From Streptococcus marimammalium DSM 18627 (GTDB lineage Bacteria > Bacillota > Bacilli > Lactobacillales > Streptococcaceae), in NCBI RefSeq assembly GCF_000380045.1, contig NZ_KB904340.1, positions 180,805 to 244,804 on the forward strand: a stretch of DNA of 64,000 nucleotides, in the 5' to 3' direction. The notes under the pieces were generated by a model. It saw only the letters and a program-made list of their open reading frames with translations. It did not search any database and was not told where the DNA came from. This document shows positions 19,713 through 29,903 of the stretch, piece by piece. A program made the position numbers and the translations under genes. The stretch's first letter is position 1; each line of letters starts with the position of its first letter.

Positions 19713-20234
19713 TTAACTTGGATCATTTATAATAATAGAATCTTCATTATCAACTTCATACATTTTAACAATGATTTCTTCTCTTGAACTGGTAGGAATA
19801 TTTTTGCCAACATAATCAGCTCGAATAGGTAATTCTCTATGACCTCTATCCACAAGAACGGCTAATGAAATCCTAGAAGGACGACCTAAACTTACCAAAT
19901 TATCAATTGCAGCTCGAATCGTTCGTCCTGTGTAGAGAACGTCATCAACTAAGATAACGTCTCTATCAGTGACATCAACTGGCATATTTGTAGTATCCTC
20001 TTCAACTTTGATATCATCTCTAAAAGCTTTAGTGTCAATTTCACCTATAGGAATTAAAACCTCCTCTAACTGATTTAACTTTTCTTGTATTCTTTGAGCA
20101 ATATAAACACCACGTGTTTTTATTCCTGCTAAAATAATGTTATCAAGGTTTTTATTACGTTCAATGATTTCATAAGTGATTCGCGTAATTGCACGTTGCA
20201 TTGTAATGTCATCAACTATTTTTTTACTTTTCAT
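19713..20234 (-). CDS. pyrR: Bifunctional pyr operon attenuator / uracil phosphoribosyltransferase
   Basis: PyrR binds pyr mRNA leaders when UMP is high and promotes termination; it also has weak uracil phosphoribosyltransferase activity. The 173-aa product has the PRPP loop [18 protein letters not shown] near residue 95 and the N-terminal [21 protein letters not shown] leader with a PyrR-binding stem and terminator lies directly upstream, so it is self-regulated. Confidence 0.96.
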   Translation of the reverse strand: MKSKKIVDDITMQRAITRITYEIIERNKNLDNIILAGIKTRGVYIAQRIQEKLNQLEEVLIPIGEIDTKAFRDDIKVEEDTTNMPVDVTDRDVILVDDVLYTGRTIRAAIDNLVSLGRPSRISLAVLVDRGHRELPIRADYVGKNIPTSSREEIIVKMYEVDNEDSIIINDPS

Positions 20235-20254
20235 TCATTGTCTTCCTTTCTATT

Positions 20255-20384
20255 AAAAAATCTCCTTTTTCAAGGAGATAACAAAATCTAAGTAAACAAA
20301 TACCTATGCTTTTTATGCTCACCTTGCTTGCCTCTCAGGACAATTTTAAAGGGACTTATTTTTATAAAAGAATACCACATTATA
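20255..20384 (-). promoter_or_regulatory. PyrR-dependent attenuator leader of pyrR-pyrP
   Basis: Reading the minus strand: a TATAAT -10 (20379-20384) is followed by the PyrR-binding anti-antiterminator GTCCTGAGAGGCAAGCAAG (about 20323-20341), which matches the conserved CNGAGAGGCNNGCAAG core. The intrinsic terminator follows, with 8-base arms ATCTCCTT / AAGGAGAT (20260-20279) and a T-run to 20255. High UMP should favour the PyrR-bound form and termination 21 bases before pyrR. Confidence 0.85.
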
Positions 20385-20432
20385 GAATTTTTAACAAGTT
20401 ATTTTATCTTAGTGGATGAGTTTGGTTAACAC

Positions 20433-21329
20433 TTAACTATTTAGTTCTCTTAACTCTTGCAAGGTTTTTAGAAAAATTTCTGGAGGTTGGATTGAAAATG
20501 TCATCATTTCTTTTGTTTTTGGATGTGTAAAACCAATAGTCTTAGCATGTAAAAATTGTCCTTGGCCTTTTAAGGTTTTTTTGGGACCATATAGAGGATC
20601 ACCAGCAATAGGATGTCCTATATAAGCCATGTGAACTCTTATTTGATGAGTTCTACCAGTTTCTAAGGTTAGTGACACTAAAGTATAATCACCGTATCTT
20701 TCTAAAACTTCAAACCTTGTAAGTGCCGGCTTACCACCTGTTTTGACTGCTTGTTTTTTTCGATTTTTATCACTCCTTGCAATTGGTGCTTCAATAATAC
20801 CTCGATCATTAGGTAAATTACCATGTACAATAGCAAGGTAATGACGATAAGCTTTTTTGTTTTTTAATTCTTGTGCCAGTATTTGATGAGCTTGATTGTT
20901 TTTGGCAATCATTAATAAACCAGATGTGTCTTTATCAATTCTATGGACAATACCTGGTCTTACTACACCATTGATGCTTGATAAGTCCTTAATATGAAAC
21001 AACAAAGCGTTTACAAGTGTTTTTGACGGATGACCGTGCGAAGGATGAACGACCATTCCTTGGGGCTTATTCACCACAGCAACATCATCATCTTCATAAA
21101 CAATTTCAATAGGAATATCCTCAGCAACATAATCTAAAATAATTTCCTCAGGAATTTCATAATTCACTACATCACCAATTTTAACCATATATTTTGGTTT
21201 AACTTTTTTTTCATTAACAGTGATAGTTCCTTTTTTAATTTCTTCATTGGCTTGTACTCGTGATAACTTAGTATGATCAGCAAGCACTTTATCTAGACGA
21301 GTACCTGATTCATTGATGATTAATTTCAT
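20433..21329 (-). CDS. 23S rRNA pseudouridine synthase, RluD subfamily
   Basis: RluA-family enzyme with an N-terminal S4 RNA-binding domain (residues 1-60, TRLDKVLADHTKLSRVQANEEIKKG). The catalytic domain holds HRIDKDTSG (129-137, catalytic D132) and a GRTHQIRVHMAYIGHPI motif. Its length of 298 aa fits RluD, which modifies helix 69 of 23S rRNA. The adjacent lspA gene ends 1 base before its ATG, the common lspA-rluD arrangement. The exact target positions are inferred from family only. Confidence 0.93.
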   Translation of the reverse strand: MKLIINESGTRLDKVLADHTKLSRVQANEEIKKGTITVNEKKVKPKYMVKIGDVVNYEIPEEIILDYVAEDIPIEIVYEDDDVAVVNKPQGMVVHPSHGHPSKTLVNALLFHIKDLSSINGVVRPGIVHRIDKDTSGLLMIAKNNQAHQILAQELKNKKAYRHYLAIVHGNLPNDRGIIEAPIARSDKNRKKQAVKTGGKPALTRFEVLERYGDYTLVSLTLETGRTHQIRVHMAYIGHPIAGDPLYGPKKTLKGQGQFLHAKTIGFTHPKTKEMMTFSIQPPEIFLKTLQELRELNS

Positions 21330-21330
21330 T

Positions 21331-21777
21331 TTAATTTTCTTTCCATAATGCTAAAATAAGAACAAAAACACCGACAGATAAATAAGAGTCAGCAAGATTA
21401 AATACAGCAAAATCCATAAAGTCAAGGTGAATCATATCAACAACATAACCCAGACGCAAACGATCAATAAAATTGCCAATACCACCAGCTATGATCAATA
21501 AAATTCCTATTCTAGTATAGACTTGATGATCTTTACTTTTAAGAAAAAAATTGATAGCAAATCCAATAAAACAAATAGTTACTACAAAGAAAAACAATTG
21601 TTGATTTTGAAGAATTGAAAAAGCAGCTCCATAATTTCGTAAATATGTTAAACTAAAAATTCCTGGTAAAAAGTGCTTCATCTCACCTTGAGAAATATTG
21701 GAAACAATCCAATATTTGCTTATTTGATCTAAAATAATAAGAATAAAACCGATACTAATAAAGTGTATTTTCTTCAT
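21331..21777 (-). CDS. lspA: Lipoprotein signal peptidase (signal peptidase II)
   Basis: Integral membrane aspartic protease that cleaves prolipoproteins before the modified cysteine. The 148-aa product has four hydrophobic segments. The catalytic pair is D114 (in GYVVDMI) and D130 (in FNLADS), and NYGAAFS and IGNFIDR are conserved. It would process the two lipoproteins encoded near 39-40 kb. First gene of lspA-rluD with an extended -10 upstream. Confidence 0.97.
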   Translation of the reverse strand: MKKIHFISIGFILIILDQISKYWIVSNISQGEMKHFLPGIFSLTYLRNYGAAFSILQNQQLFFFVVTICFIGFAINFFLKSKDHQVYTRIGILLIIAGGIGNFIDRLRLGYVVDMIHLDFMDFAVFNLADSYLSVGVFVLILALWKEN

Positions 21778-21826
21778 TTGGACTTATTGAAAACCTTTCT
21801 TCAGAAATTTTTAAATATCTGTTATT

Positions 21827-21835
21827 ATTATACCA
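21827..21835 (-). promoter_or_regulatory. Extended -10 promoter of lspA-rluD
   Basis: Minus-strand TGG-TATAAT, hexamer at 21827-21832, about 50 bases before the lspA ATG. No good -35 at 17 bases. Confidence 0.5.
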
Positions 21836-21873
21836 TAAGATAGCTGTCGAAAAATTAATACTTTAGATAATGA

Positions 21874-21904
21874 AAAAACTTTCTCATTTTTTGAGAAAGT
21901 TTTT
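21874..21904 (-). terminator. Terminator of the rplU-prp-rpmA operon
   Basis: Perfect 13-base arms (21874-21886 and 21892-21904) around five T, with a flanking T-run on the minus strand. It lies 12 bases after the rpmA stop. Confidence 0.88.
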
Positions 21905-21916
21905 ATTACTGCTTAT

Positions 21917-22210
21917 TTATTTTGCAATTGGATAGACAGAAACTTGTTTTTTGTCACGTCCTTTACGCTCGAAACGAACAACACCTTCAACTTTAGCAAA
22001 AAGTGTGTCATCTCCTCCACGTCCAACGTTAACACCTGGATAAATATGTGTACCACGTTGACGATAAAGAATTGAGCCTCCAGTAACAGTTTGACCGTCT
22101 GCTGCTTTAGCTCCTAAACGTTTAGATTGAGAATCACGTCCATTTGATGTAGATCCTCCACCTTTTTTGTGGGCAAAAAGTTGTAAGTTAGCAAGATTCA
22201 TTTTTAACAT
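21917..22210 (-). CDS. rpmA: 50S ribosomal protein L27 (with cleaved N-terminal extension)
   Basis: The 97-aa product begins [12 protein letters not shown] followed by AHKKGGGS, the start of mature L27. The LQLF tail is the Firmicute pro-sequence that the protease Prp removes after the phenylalanine (F12) so that L27 can reach the peptidyl-transferase centre. The gene for Prp lies immediately upstream. Confidence 0.98.
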   Translation of the reverse strand: MLKMNLANLQLFAHKKGGGSTSNGRDSQSKRLGAKAADGQTVTGGSILYRQRGTHIYPGVNVGRGGDDTLFAKVEGVVRFERKGRDKKQVSVYPIAK

Positions 22211-22231
22211 AATGTTATTTCCTCTCTTTTA

Positions 22232-22573
22232 TTAGTTTGTCATGATACTTGTTTTGACATATTCTGGGGAATCCTCAGAAAGCTTACTCATTCCAAGTAG
22301 AAACGATTCAAATAAAAGTTGAATAATTTCTCTATTAGATGAGGTGTCAAAATTTGAAAAGTCAATAGTCATTTCACCACCAGTAATATCATTGATATGA
22401 TACTTTGGAATATAGGCTGCCAATGCCTCTAACGAATTAATAAAATTAATTGATAGAGTGGATACTGCTGCACACATGACATCATGACCATATTCACCAC
22501 TAGCAGCGTGTCCCTTTATTTTAACTTTAACAGGATTACCATTAGATGATATTGATATGGTTGCTTTTATCAT
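22232..22573 (-). CDS. prp: Ribosomal-processing cysteine protease Prp
   Basis: A 113-aa cysteine protease that trims the N-terminus of L27. The catalytic pair is H22 in GHAASGEYGHDVMC and C34 of the same motif. It sits between rplU and rpmA, the standard place, and is essential in staphylococci where studied. Confidence 0.95.
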   Translation of the reverse strand: MIKATISISSNGNPVKVKIKGHAASGEYGHDVMCAAVSTLSINFINSLEALAAYIPKYHINDITGGEMTIDFSNFDTSSNREIIQLLFESFLLGMSKLSEDSPEYVKTSIMTN

Positions 22574-22586
22574 GTGCTATCCTTTT

Positions 22587-22901
22587 TTAAGCGTTAATAG
22601 CTTTAATGATAACCTTTGTATATGGTTGACGGTGACCTTGTTTACGGTGACTACCTTTTTTAGGTTTATATTTAAAAGTAACAACTTTTTTTTGTTTACC
22701 TTGTTTTTCTACAGTTCCAACAACTGTTGCGCCAGATACTAATGGTGTTCCAACAATTGTTTTTTCACCACCAACAAGAACAACTTCATCAAAAGTAACT
22801 TCTGTTCCTGCTTCCACATCAAGCTTTTCAATATAAATCGCTTGATCAACTTCAACTTTAACTTGTTTGCCACCAGTTTTAATGATTGCATATGTGCTCA
22901 T
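22587..22901 (-). CDS. rplU: 50S ribosomal protein L21
   Basis: The 104-aa product starts [18 protein letters not shown] and ends with the basic [19 protein letters not shown] tail of L21. A strong GGAGGTG ribosome site precedes it, downstream of a conserved leader RNA. First gene of rplU-prp-rpmA. Confidence 0.98.
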   Translation of the reverse strand: MSTYAIIKTGGKQVKVEVDQAIYIEKLDVEAGTEVTFDEVVLVGGEKTIVGTPLVSGATVVGTVEKQGKQKKVVTFKYKPKKGSHRKQGHRQPYTKVIIKAINA

Positions 22902-23006
22902 GATGCACCTCCTATATTTTATTGTGAAGACTCGCCTTGTATTGTGAGATTGTATCTACTTATTAACAATAGTCGTGCGGTTGCACTGGATGTGCATTTA
23001 GTCAAC
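22902..23006 (-). ncRNA. L21 leader RNA (autoregulatory leader of rplU)
   Basis: The leader between the promoter and rplU contains, on the minus strand, paired TGCAC/GTGCA segments followed by CCGCACGACTATTG. This resembles the Firmicute L21 leader, thought to bind L21 and reduce expression. I recognise it by motif and position, not by a covariance model. Confidence 0.65.
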
Positions 23007-23012
23007 ATTACA

Positions 23013-23041
23013 ATTCTACCACTATTTCTCTTTTTTGACAA
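23013..23041 (-). promoter_or_regulatory. Promoter of rplU-prp-rpmA
   Basis: Minus-strand TTGTCA (23036-23041), 17-base spacer ending TGG, TAGAAT (23013-23018). The start would be near 23006. Confidence 0.7.
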
Positions 23042-23408
23042 GAATTTTATCAAATTATTTATTTTATTTTTTATTATGCTCTCGTAACTTAAAATGCAAG
23101 TAAGGCTTATTCATTTGACATACTTCATCAAAAAATTAAAATACTAAATAAAAGTCTCACTAACCCATTTTAGTAAAAATAACACTATAGCATTTTTCTA
23201 AATTAATTGTGATCTAATAAAAATTAACTTAAAGAAGTTAATTTTTAAAACACACCACTTAATGATAGACCTATTATGAGTTAATCACATTCATTTAAGT
23301 AAGCAATGATAAGATTTAAAGATTATATTCCAATTAATACTAAAAACTGTTTTAGCTAATTCAAGATAATTACTTAGGTATAAAGTAGTTTGTTTACCTA
23401 ACTTAATA
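23042..23408. other. AT-rich intergenic stretch with one terminator-like hairpin
   Basis: No gene or recognisable pseudogene. The only structure I see is a hairpin with perfect 12-base arms (23219-23230 and 23235-23246) around AAAG. It is AT-rich and flanked by A and T runs, and could end the capA-GNAT transcript about 160 bases after its stop. The rest is low-complexity. Confidence 0.5.
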
Positions 23409-23963
23409 TTAGGTTTTTACTTTTAAATCAATATCAATGGGAATGATACCGTAAGATATTTTTCGAAGCATTTTTTTAAATTCACCCATATCAACATCTA
23501 AACAGGTTGATAATAGTTGATACTTTTCACCCATCTCATAATAAAAATAAGGAATTAATTGGTAATCATTTTTTTCATAAAAAGCAAGACGATTCAAACG
23601 TTCTTGATAATTATCTGCGTTTTTATCCATTTCTTCAATCGCTAAAATAACCGGTCGACCATTAGAAGACGTTTTGATGGTTTTTAACAAACGACTACCA
23701 TAAGATTGATTACGATATTGGGGATTAACTGCTAAAAATAGAAGAAATACAAAATTTTTTGAAAAAATAATATAAGAAAGTCCAACAAATTTATCATCAT
23801 CATAATAAGCAATAAATTCTATATCACGACGATAAGCGTTTAATAATAAAGGTAGATAAGGAAATCTTTCAACTTTTGGAAAAGATGAAAGATATAATCT
23901 TTTGACGTCTTTTGATACTTTTGAAAATAAAGTAACTCTCTTTTTGATTAATTGCTTGGCCAT
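23409..23963 (-). CDS. GNAT family N-acetyltransferase
   Basis: A 184-aa protein with the GNAT acetyl-CoA pattern: a central strand FVFLLFLAVNPQYRNQSYGSRLL followed by a helix, where QYRNQSYGSRLL takes the place of the usual Q/RxxGxG/A loop (Y instead of the first G). The substrate is unknown. It overlaps the end of the CapA-like gene by 16 bases and is translationally coupled. No signal peptide. Confidence 0.75.
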   Translation of the reverse strand: MAKQLIKKRVTLFSKVSKDVKRLYLSSFPKVERFPYLPLLLNAYRRDIEFIAYYDDDKFVGLSYIIFSKNFVFLLFLAVNPQYRNQSYGSRLLKTIKTSSNGRPVILAIEEMDKNADNYQERLNRLAFYEKNDYQLIPYFYYEMGEKYQLLSTCLDVDMGEFKKMLRKISYGIIPIDIDLKVKT

Positions 23964-25156
23964 TTTAAATCCACCAATTCATTCATCTCTTTATATGCTA
24001 AATCAACTTTTTCTTTCATGACATCATCTATGGTATCTCTATGCTTACCACCTACGATGAAATCTTCTAAAATCAAAACACGATAATCACGATATTCATA
24101 ACCTTCTATGCCATACTCACCTTTACCCCAAGACCATACTTGTGTCGGATGTGCCTTAGCTTCTTTAATAATTGTTTTATTACCTTTTTTTTCAAAAATG
24201 ACATCCATTAAAACACCTCGTTCTGTCCAAATATCATCAACTGTTTCAAGGCGTTGATTAGAAATAAAATTGCCCATTGAATACATAATTAATTTATTTT
24301 GATCATCTTTTACAACTATTTCAGCAGGTTGTGTTACATGAGGGTGTCCTCCAAATACAACATCTGCTCCCCAATCAATCATTTTATGATAAAGATTAAC
24401 TTGTTCTTGATTGGGTTCTCTTTGATATTCTACACCCATTTGAGGCATAACAATAGTGATGTCTGCTTTTTTTTCAGCAATTTCAATTTCAGCTTGCATT
24501 TTTTCTTCATCTAAATCTGATAAGTGCTTTTCATACTCATCTTGTGACAAATTGGCTTCCATACCATTGTATCCATATGCGTAAGCTAAAATAGCAATTT
24601 TTATACCATTTACTTCCTTAATCAAAATTTCTTCTGACGCACGATTTTTTTTATAAATACCAACAGAGTCAATCCCAACTTCTTTAAAGGTATCAACCGT
24701 GTTAAAAGCACCAGCCAATTGGGAATCTAGTATATGATTATGTGCTAAATCAACTACATCATAACCAATTGTTTTTAAGTTATTGGCAATTTCACTTGGA
24801 GCATTAAATAAAGGATAACCAGCAAGTGGAAAATCTAGACTAATGGTACCTTCATAATCTCCAATTGCTAAATCAGCTTCACTAATCCAACTTTTAGCAT
24901 ATTCAAAATAAGGGGTGAAATCATAGCTATCATCAGACTTTCTAGCACTAGTGATTAAAATGTCGTGCAATAAAATATCCCCATTTGCAATAATTCTAGC
25001 TGTTGTCACCTTTTGATCAACTTTTTTGGTCTGCTTTTCATTTTTTATTGCAGAACTTAGCTGTGATTGATTAAGTAAAACAGCTAAAAAAGAAATGGTT
25101 AGTAACGTTACAAGTGATAATAGGAGTAATAAAGTTTCTTTTTTAATTTTGGGCAT
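23948..25156 (-). CDS. CapA-family (poly-gamma-glutamate synthesis PgsA-like) membrane-anchored protein
   Basis: A 402-aa protein with one N-terminal membrane anchor (about residues 9-28) and an extracellular CapA metallophosphatase-like domain. Visible motifs are IIANGDILLHD, DLAIGDYEGTI, DLAHNHILD, VFGGHPHV and YSMGNFISNQ, which supply the metal-ligand Asp/His/Asn set. The role in streptococci is unclear; there are no pgsBC genes nearby. The frame is open to 25237, but GGAGG precedes 25156 and the promoter lies within the extension. Confidence 0.85.
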   Translation of the reverse strand: MPKIKKETLLLLLSLVTLLTISFLAVLLNQSQLSSAIKNEKQTKKVDQKVTTARIIANGDILLHDILITSARKSDDSYDFTPYFEYAKSWISEADLAIGDYEGTISLDFPLAGYPLFNAPSEIANNLKTIGYDVVDLAHNHILDSQLAGAFNTVDTFKEVGIDSVGIYKKNRASEEILIKEVNGIKIAILAYAYGYNGMEANLSQDEYEKHLSDLDEEKMQAEIEIAEKKADITIVMPQMGVEYQREPNQEQVNLYHKMIDWGADVVFGGHPHVTQPAEIVVKDDQNKLIMYSMGNFISNQRLETVDDIWTERGVLMDVIFEKKGNKTIIKEAKAHPTQVWSWGKGEYGIEGYEYRDYRVLILEDFIVGGKHRDTIDDVMKEKVDLAYKEMNELVDLKWPSN

Positions 25157-25180
25157 TGCATTTCCTCCTTTTTTTCTGTT

Positions 25181-25209
25181 ATTATACCCTATTTTATACC
25201 GCTTGATAA
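25181..25209 (-). promoter_or_regulatory. Promoter of the capA-like gene
   Basis: Minus-strand TTATCA (25204-25209), 17-base spacer, TATAAT (25181-25186), 25 bases before the chosen ATG at 25156. Confidence 0.65.
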
Positions 25210-25317
25210 GTAAAAATAAAAATAGATGGAAAATCATTTATTAAAGATTTTAAGATCTATTTTTATTGGCAAATAGAAGCGACAAAAAATTATTAATTCA
25301 GAACATGCATATTTTAA

Positions 25318-25348
25318 CAAAAAAGACAAAACATTATTGTTTTAGTCT
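25318..25348 (-). terminator. Terminator after thiI
   Basis: Stem AGAC-AAAACA / TGTTTT-GTCT with one bulged base (25344) and a 4-base loop, then a T-run on the minus strand. It ends the hemW-to-thiI run 10 bases after the thiI stop. Confidence 0.7.
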
Positions 25349-25357
25349 CTTCATTGT

Positions 25358-26572
25358 TTAAAGAAAATTGTCAATCATTTGTGTTAAATTATCCTCTTTA
25401 GCTTTTGAAGTAATTTCAATAATACTTAAGCTTTCAACAGCACGTGCAACCAAGCCCTCAATATCTAAGCGTTTTTCATAAACTTCAACCTTATGTTCCT
25501 TAGGATTAGTTTTGGGACGATCTGGTGCAAAAATAGTACAACAATCCTCAAAGGGTTGAATAGAAATATCAAAAGTGTCAATTTTTTCGGCTAGTTGAAT
25601 TATTTCAAGTTTATCCATAGTGACAACAGGTCGAATAATGGGTGTTGATGTGACTGCATTAATGACTTGCATGCTTTCAAGAGTTTGACTGGCAACTTGT
25701 CCTAAGCTTTCTCCATTTATAATCACTAAACCACGTCTTTTTTCTCTAATTGCATCAGTAATACGCATCATAAAACGACGAGTTATTGTCATTAGATAAG
25801 CTTCGGGAGTCTTATTTTTAATCTCTTCTTGAATTTCAGTTAAAGAAACTTCAATAAATTGAATGTTGCCTCCAAACTTAACTAATTTTCTTGCTAATTC
25901 ATGTGCTTTTCTTAACGAACCAGGACTTGTGTAAGGTGGGCTAGCAAAATGTACAACCTCAATAGAGACCCCTCTTTTTAGAGCAAGATAACCAGCAACA
26001 GGCGAATCAATTCCACCAGATAACATTAACATTCCTTTACCAGAAGTACCCACAGGTAAGCCTCCAGCACCTTTAATATTTTCATATGACAAATAAACCG
26101 CTTCATCTCGAACCTCAACCTTCAAATCAATGTCTGGGTTTTTCATTTGAGCCTTTATGTCTGGAATTACCTCAAAAACTGCACTTCCTAATATTTGATT
26201 TAACTCACAGCTATCAAATTCAAAGGAATGATCACTTCGCTTACTAGTGATTTTAAATGTCATTCCTTCTTTGTAAATTTTAGTCATTACGTCTTGAACA
26301 GCTTGTTTAATCACAGGCATTTCCTTTTTTATCTTATAAGAAGGTGAAAATGCTTGAATTCCAAAGATTTCTTTCAATGACTCCGACACAGCTTGGTAAT
26401 CTGCTCCATTTAAAAACACATGACCCCGATCTCGCTCGGCAATAACTTTAACATCAGGAAAAACAGATAAAACATCTTCTATATTTCTTTTTAATTTATT
26501 AATAAATTGCATTCGATTTTTCCCTTTTGTTGATAATTCACCATAGCGAATCATAATTTCTGAATAATCCAT
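25358..26572 (-). CDS. thiI: tRNA 4-thiouridine synthase ThiI
   Basis: Uses ATP and persulfide sulfur to make s4U8 in tRNA. The 404-aa product has an N-terminal ferredoxin-like/THUMP part (residues 1-165) and a PP-loop AANH domain with [19 protein letters not shown] near residue 180. The rhodanese domain of the E. coli enzyme is absent, the short form typical of Gram-positives. It starts 1 base after the cysteine desulfurase gene, its likely sulfur donor. Confidence 0.96.
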   Translation of the reverse strand: MDYSEIMIRYGELSTKGKNRMQFINKLKRNIEDVLSVFPDVKVIAERDRGHVFLNGADYQAVSESLKEIFGIQAFSPSYKIKKEMPVIKQAVQDVMTKIYKEGMTFKITSKRSDHSFEFDSCELNQILGSAVFEVIPDIKAQMKNPDIDLKVEVRDEAVYLSYENIKGAGGLPVGTSGKGMLMLSGGIDSPVAGYLALKRGVSIEVVHFASPPYTSPGSLRKAHELARKLVKFGGNIQFIEVSLTEIQEEIKNKTPEAYLMTITRRFMMRITDAIREKRRGLVIINGESLGQVASQTLESMQVINAVTSTPIIRPVVTMDKLEIIQLAEKIDTFDISIQPFEDCCTIFAPDRPKTNPKEHKVEVYEKRLDIEGLVARAVESLSIIEITSKAKEDNLTQMIDNFL

Positions 26573-26573
26573 T

Positions 26574-27722
26574 TTAACCTCTTACTTTCTCTAATTTTTC
26601 ATAAATATGATGAAATACTGTTAAAAATTGTTCAATTTCAGCCATATTGTTACCATCACTAAAACTAATTCTTACAGCTGTCTGAGCAATATTTGCTTCA
26701 ATTCCCATATTGATTAAAGTACTTGCAATTTTTCCAGCACGAGATGAACAAGCACTTGTTGTTGATAGATAAATATCATGTTCTTCAAAAGCATGTAATA
26801 GAACTTCTCCTTTAATACCTTTAATACCAAAAGTAAGAATATGAGTAGAAAATTTAGAAGTGCTATCAGAAAATAAGATAACATCTTTTTTATCTTTTAA
26901 TGACTGATAAAGAACTTCTTTTAGTTGTTTTATTCTTTGGTTTACAGTGTCTTTTTGGCTCATGACTATGCGAAGAGCCTTTGCCATTGAAACAATCCCT
27001 GCTACATTTTCAGTTGTGCTTCGAAGTTGTTTTTCTTGACCTCCACCTGATAAAAGAGAAGAAATCATTTTTCCATTTTTTTTATATAAAAAGCCAACCC
27101 CTTTCACAGCATGAAATTTATGGCCAGAAAAACTAGCAAAATCTACACGTTCAGGTAAAAATAAATCAGTGTCCAATTTACCAATAGCTTGAACGGCATC
27201 CACATGAAATGAAATTTTGGGCCAATCAGTCAATAGAGTTGCAATTTCTTTAATGGGTTGAATAGCACCAATTTCATTATTAACTGCCATAATAGAAACA
27301 ATGATTGTATCTTTTCTAAGTAGTTTAGATAATTTTTCAATAATAACAAAACCTTTTTTATCAACTGGTGCATAATCAATTTCAAAACCAAATTTTTCTA
27401 AAAATTTTGCGGATTCTATAACCGCAGGATGCTCTATACTTGAAATGATAATATGTTTACCAAAATTCATTTTTTCAAAAGCAAGGCCTTTTATTGCCCA
27501 ATTATCACTTTCTGTTCCACCAGAAGTAAAAAAGATTTCATTTGCGTGTTTACCAATTAGATCAGCTATTTGTTTTCTTGCTGCTTCTAAAATTCTTGAA
27601 GACTGAGAACCAAGTTGATGAAGACTTGATGGATTTCCAATAATTTTTTTAGAAACTTCTTCATAAGTTTCTAAAACTTCAGAATAAGGAATTGTTGTTG
27701 CTGCATTATCAAAATAAATCAT
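26574..27722 (-). CDS. Cysteine desulfurase (IscS/NifS type)
   Basis: PLP-dependent enzyme of 382 aa that mobilises sulfur from cysteine. It starts [17 protein letters not shown], contains [12 protein letters not shown] with the PLP lysine, and [11 protein letters not shown] with the persulfide cysteine near residue 325. A five-codon upstream extension (to 27737) is possible, but AAAGGACAGG lies just before 27722. Pairing with thiI indicates that tRNA thiolation is its main job (inference; also seen in Bacillus as NifZ-ThiI). Confidence 0.93.
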   Translation of the reverse strand: MIYFDNAATTIPYSEVLETYEEVSKKIIGNPSSLHQLGSQSSRILEAARKQIADLIGKHANEIFFTSGGTESDNWAIKGLAFEKMNFGKHIIISSIEHPAVIESAKFLEKFGFEIDYAPVDKKGFVIIEKLSKLLRKDTIIVSIMAVNNEIGAIQPIKEIATLLTDWPKISFHVDAVQAIGKLDTDLFLPERVDFASFSGHKFHAVKGVGFLYKKNGKMISSLLSGGGQEKQLRSTTENVAGIVSMAKALRIVMSQKDTVNQRIKQLKEVLYQSLKDKKDVILFSDSTSKFSTHILTFGIKGIKGEVLLHAFEEHDIYLSTTSACSSRAGKIASTLINMGIEANIAQTAVRISFSDGNNMAEIEQFLTVFHHIYEKLEKVRG

Positions 27723-27773
27723 GTCCTGTCCTTTCATGAAAAGAGATGAAATTATAATTTTTAAGTTGTCGTT

Positions 27774-28415
27774 TTAATTTTTAGCTTTTTTGTAGAAAGA
27801 TTGTTTGGCAAATAGATAAAAAGCCGTCATAAACATTTCATAAATAATAAAAAAGAGAATAAAACAAGACAAGAAAAAATTCTGTGGCAAAATTAGAATG
27901 ACAGGATCCGTTGTTGGATTAAACAGCCAAGATGAATCCCCAGGAAATAAAATATTATGAAATAAAGTAAAGAAATTATCAAAACCAATAAAAAAAGTAA
28001 AAACAGCTATTAAAATTGGTAAAATAATTGCATTTAAATAATATTTCTGATAGATTCCAAAACTAAAATTTTTTATTTTCATCTTAAAAAATAATAGACT
28101 CGCAATACTAAGAATCAGTGCAATTATTTGAGTTGAATGAAACAATAACTTAACATCAAAAAAGTGTTTAAGACCACTTACTGATGTAGGGAAATCTGGC
28201 ATTAGTAAGTCTGTTTTTAAAGGATTAGTTAAAAAAAACATTAATTGATTGAAATTTTCTACAATTTTTTCATGTGATAAAGAAACGATATCTGTCAACT
28301 TAAAATAATGAATCACTAGTGGATAAGCTAGCCAGGTAAGACAAATAGTCATTAGGATACTAATTGATAATAACCAGATAATAGAAAGACTAATAATGAA
28401 TTTATTTTTCATCAA
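27774..28415 (-). CDS. TIGR01906 / DUF1461 family integral membrane protein
   Basis: A 213-aa protein with four to five hydrophobic segments. It has the family's loop after the first helix ([20 protein letters not shown] ... [14 protein letters not shown]) and [26 protein letters not shown], split here over two motifs. The function is unknown. The start overlaps the HAD gene by 14 bases. It lies in the conserved streptococcal run thioesterase-HAD-TIGR01906. Confidence 0.85.
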   Translation of the reverse strand: MMKNKFIISLSIIWLLSISILMTICLTWLAYPLVIHYFKLTDIVSLSHEKIVENFNQLMFFLTNPLKTDLLMPDFPTSVSGLKHFFDVKLLFHSTQIIALILSIASLLFFKMKIKNFSFGIYQKYYLNAIILPILIAVFTFFIGFDNFFTLFHNILFPGDSSWLFNPTTDPVILILPQNFFLSCFILFFIIYEMFMTAFYLFAKQSFYKKAKN

Positions 28416-29175
28416 ATTCCCACTCCGATAAACTATTTAAAATAAAGTCTGGTTTAACTGGTAAAGTGCTAGTTTCTTCGGGTTTTGTAAAACCAGTTGT
28501 CACTAAAAGACTTGAAATACCATTATCAATAGCAGCTTTGATATCTGTTTTGTAATTATCTCCCACGACAATAGCATCTTTTTTTTCAACCCCTAAAATC
28601 GATAGGGCTTTTTCTATAATAATTGCTTCAGGTTTTCCAATAATAATTGGTTTGACACGTGTTGCCGCTTGTAAAAAAGCAAGTAAAGCACCAGCACCAG
28701 GTTGTAAACCTTTTTCGGTGGGAATATTAAGATCAGGATTAGTACCAATAAAAGTGGCACCATTCAAAATAGCAAGAGTTGCAATAGATAGTTTTTCATA
28801 ATCTAACGTTCTATCTAAACCAACAACAACATAAGCCGGATTTTGACTATTCTCAATATATCCATTGTTAAAAATAGCTGTTTTTAAACCTTCTTCACCT
28901 ATAACAAAAGCTGTTTTTTCTTTCCCCAAATCATTCATATAATCAAGCGTGGCTAAAGAAGCTGTGTAAATACTATCTAGAGATGTATTAATATTAAAGT
29001 TAGTTGACAACATGGTTTTAATGGCTTCAGGTGTCCTTGTCGTGTTATTAGTTAAAAAGAGATAAGGAAGATATTTTTCTTGCAAGCGATGAACAAAAGC
29101 TTCTCCTTCAGGAATTCTATCTTTTCCTTTGTAGATGGTTCCATCAAGATCAATAATATAAGCTTTATAAGTCAT
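28402..29175 (-). CDS. HAD superfamily phosphatase, NagD-like (TIGR01457 group)
   Basis: A 257-aa type IIA HAD hydrolase. Motif I is DLDGT (9-13), motif II is FLTNNTTRT, and motif III/IV is [27 protein letters not shown]. Family members dephosphorylate small sugar or nucleotide phosphates; the substrate is not determined. It overlaps the thioesterase gene by 11 bases and is coupled to it. Confidence 0.88.
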   Translation of the reverse strand: MTYKAYIIDLDGTIYKGKDRIPEGEAFVHRLQEKYLPYLFLTNNTTRTPEAIKTMLSTNFNINTSLDSIYTASLATLDYMNDLGKEKTAFVIGEEGLKTAIFNNGYIENSQNPAYVVVGLDRTLDYEKLSIATLAILNGATFIGTNPDLNIPTEKGLQPGAGALLAFLQAATRVKPIIIGKPEAIIIEKALSILGVEKKDAIVVGDNYKTDIKAAIDNGISSLLVTTGFTKPEETSTLPVKPDFILNSLSEWEFDEK

Positions 29176-29899
29176 TTTTTCTCCATTCTATAATCGCTTG
29201 GGCATGCAGGTTATTATCACACTTAATATCGTGATAAGTAGTTTTACCATCAACTTTAACAGCACTTGTTATTTGTCCATCACCAATTATTTCTTTGATA
29301 TATCTCATATTGATTTTTTTAGGGGTATGTTCTTTTAAGAAATTAAAAGATAAACTTTCATAAAACCAAGTAAGATATTGGCTATTGTTTACATGACCAT
29401 TTAAATCATAAGCAAAAAAAGTAATAGGTAAAACTGTCTCTTTTGCTTCTTTCAAAATTTGGTATTTTGGCCCTTTGAGTCGTTTTTTTGTCTTTAAAGA
29501 CTCATAAGGTAAAACAATTTCATCTGGTATCGATTTCAACTTTCTTGTTTCATAATCTATCAAAACAAAACTTGCCATAATAGTCAAAAGGCATTTTGAA
29601 GCAGTGTCATAAATTTTAAAAACCCGGTAACAAAAGTATCGGTTGTAACTGATAGCCTCTGTCTCAATTATAATTTCTTCATTATAACATGGTAAACGAT
29701 TAATACTAATATCATAGTCTGTAACCACCCAAACCAAATGATAATCATTAAATATTTTTTGATCGCCAACCCCAAGTTCTTTTGATTGGATGCCTGAAAT
29801 ATAGAGACATCTTGATAAAAGATTTGATAGTTTCATATTTTGATTCAAATCAACATCATAAAACGGCACTCGAAGAGACATCTTAAATTTTTTCCCCAT
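29165..29899 (-). CDS. Acyl-ACP thioesterase (FatA/FatB-like)
   Basis: Hydrolyses acyl-ACP and releases free fatty acids. The product has two hotdog-fold halves: the N-terminal [22 protein letters not shown] and the C-terminal [20 protein letters not shown] with the catalytic Asn/His pair. GGAG precedes the ATG at 29899; an upstream extension to 29929 overlaps hemW and lacks a ribosome site. Free fatty acids made here could be re-used by DegV/FakB proteins (inference). Confidence 0.88.
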   Translation of the reverse strand: MGKKFKMSLRVPFYDVDLNQNMKLSNLLSRCLYISGIQSKELGVGDQKIFNDYHLVWVVTDYDISINRLPCYNEEIIIETEAISYNRYFCYRVFKIYDTASKCLLTIMASFVLIDYETRKLKSIPDEIVLPYESLKTKKRLKGPKYQILKEAKETVLPITFFAYDLNGHVNNSQYLTWFYESLSFNFLKEHTPKKINMRYIKEIIGDGQITSAVKVDGKTTYHDIKCDNNLHAQAIIEWRKNDL

Positions 29900-29903
29900 A
29901 ATT

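Noticed and set aside
19713..20384. Purine or other metabolite riboswitch before pyrR
   Set aside because: The conserved GAGAGGC...GCAAG motif plus terminator is the protein-dependent PyrR attenuator, and no aptamer core was seen.
23948..25156. CapA-like gene as part of a poly-gamma-glutamate capsule system
   Set aside because: No pgsB or pgsC homologue is nearby; the neighbour is a GNAT enzyme, so a polyglutamate capsule is not supported.
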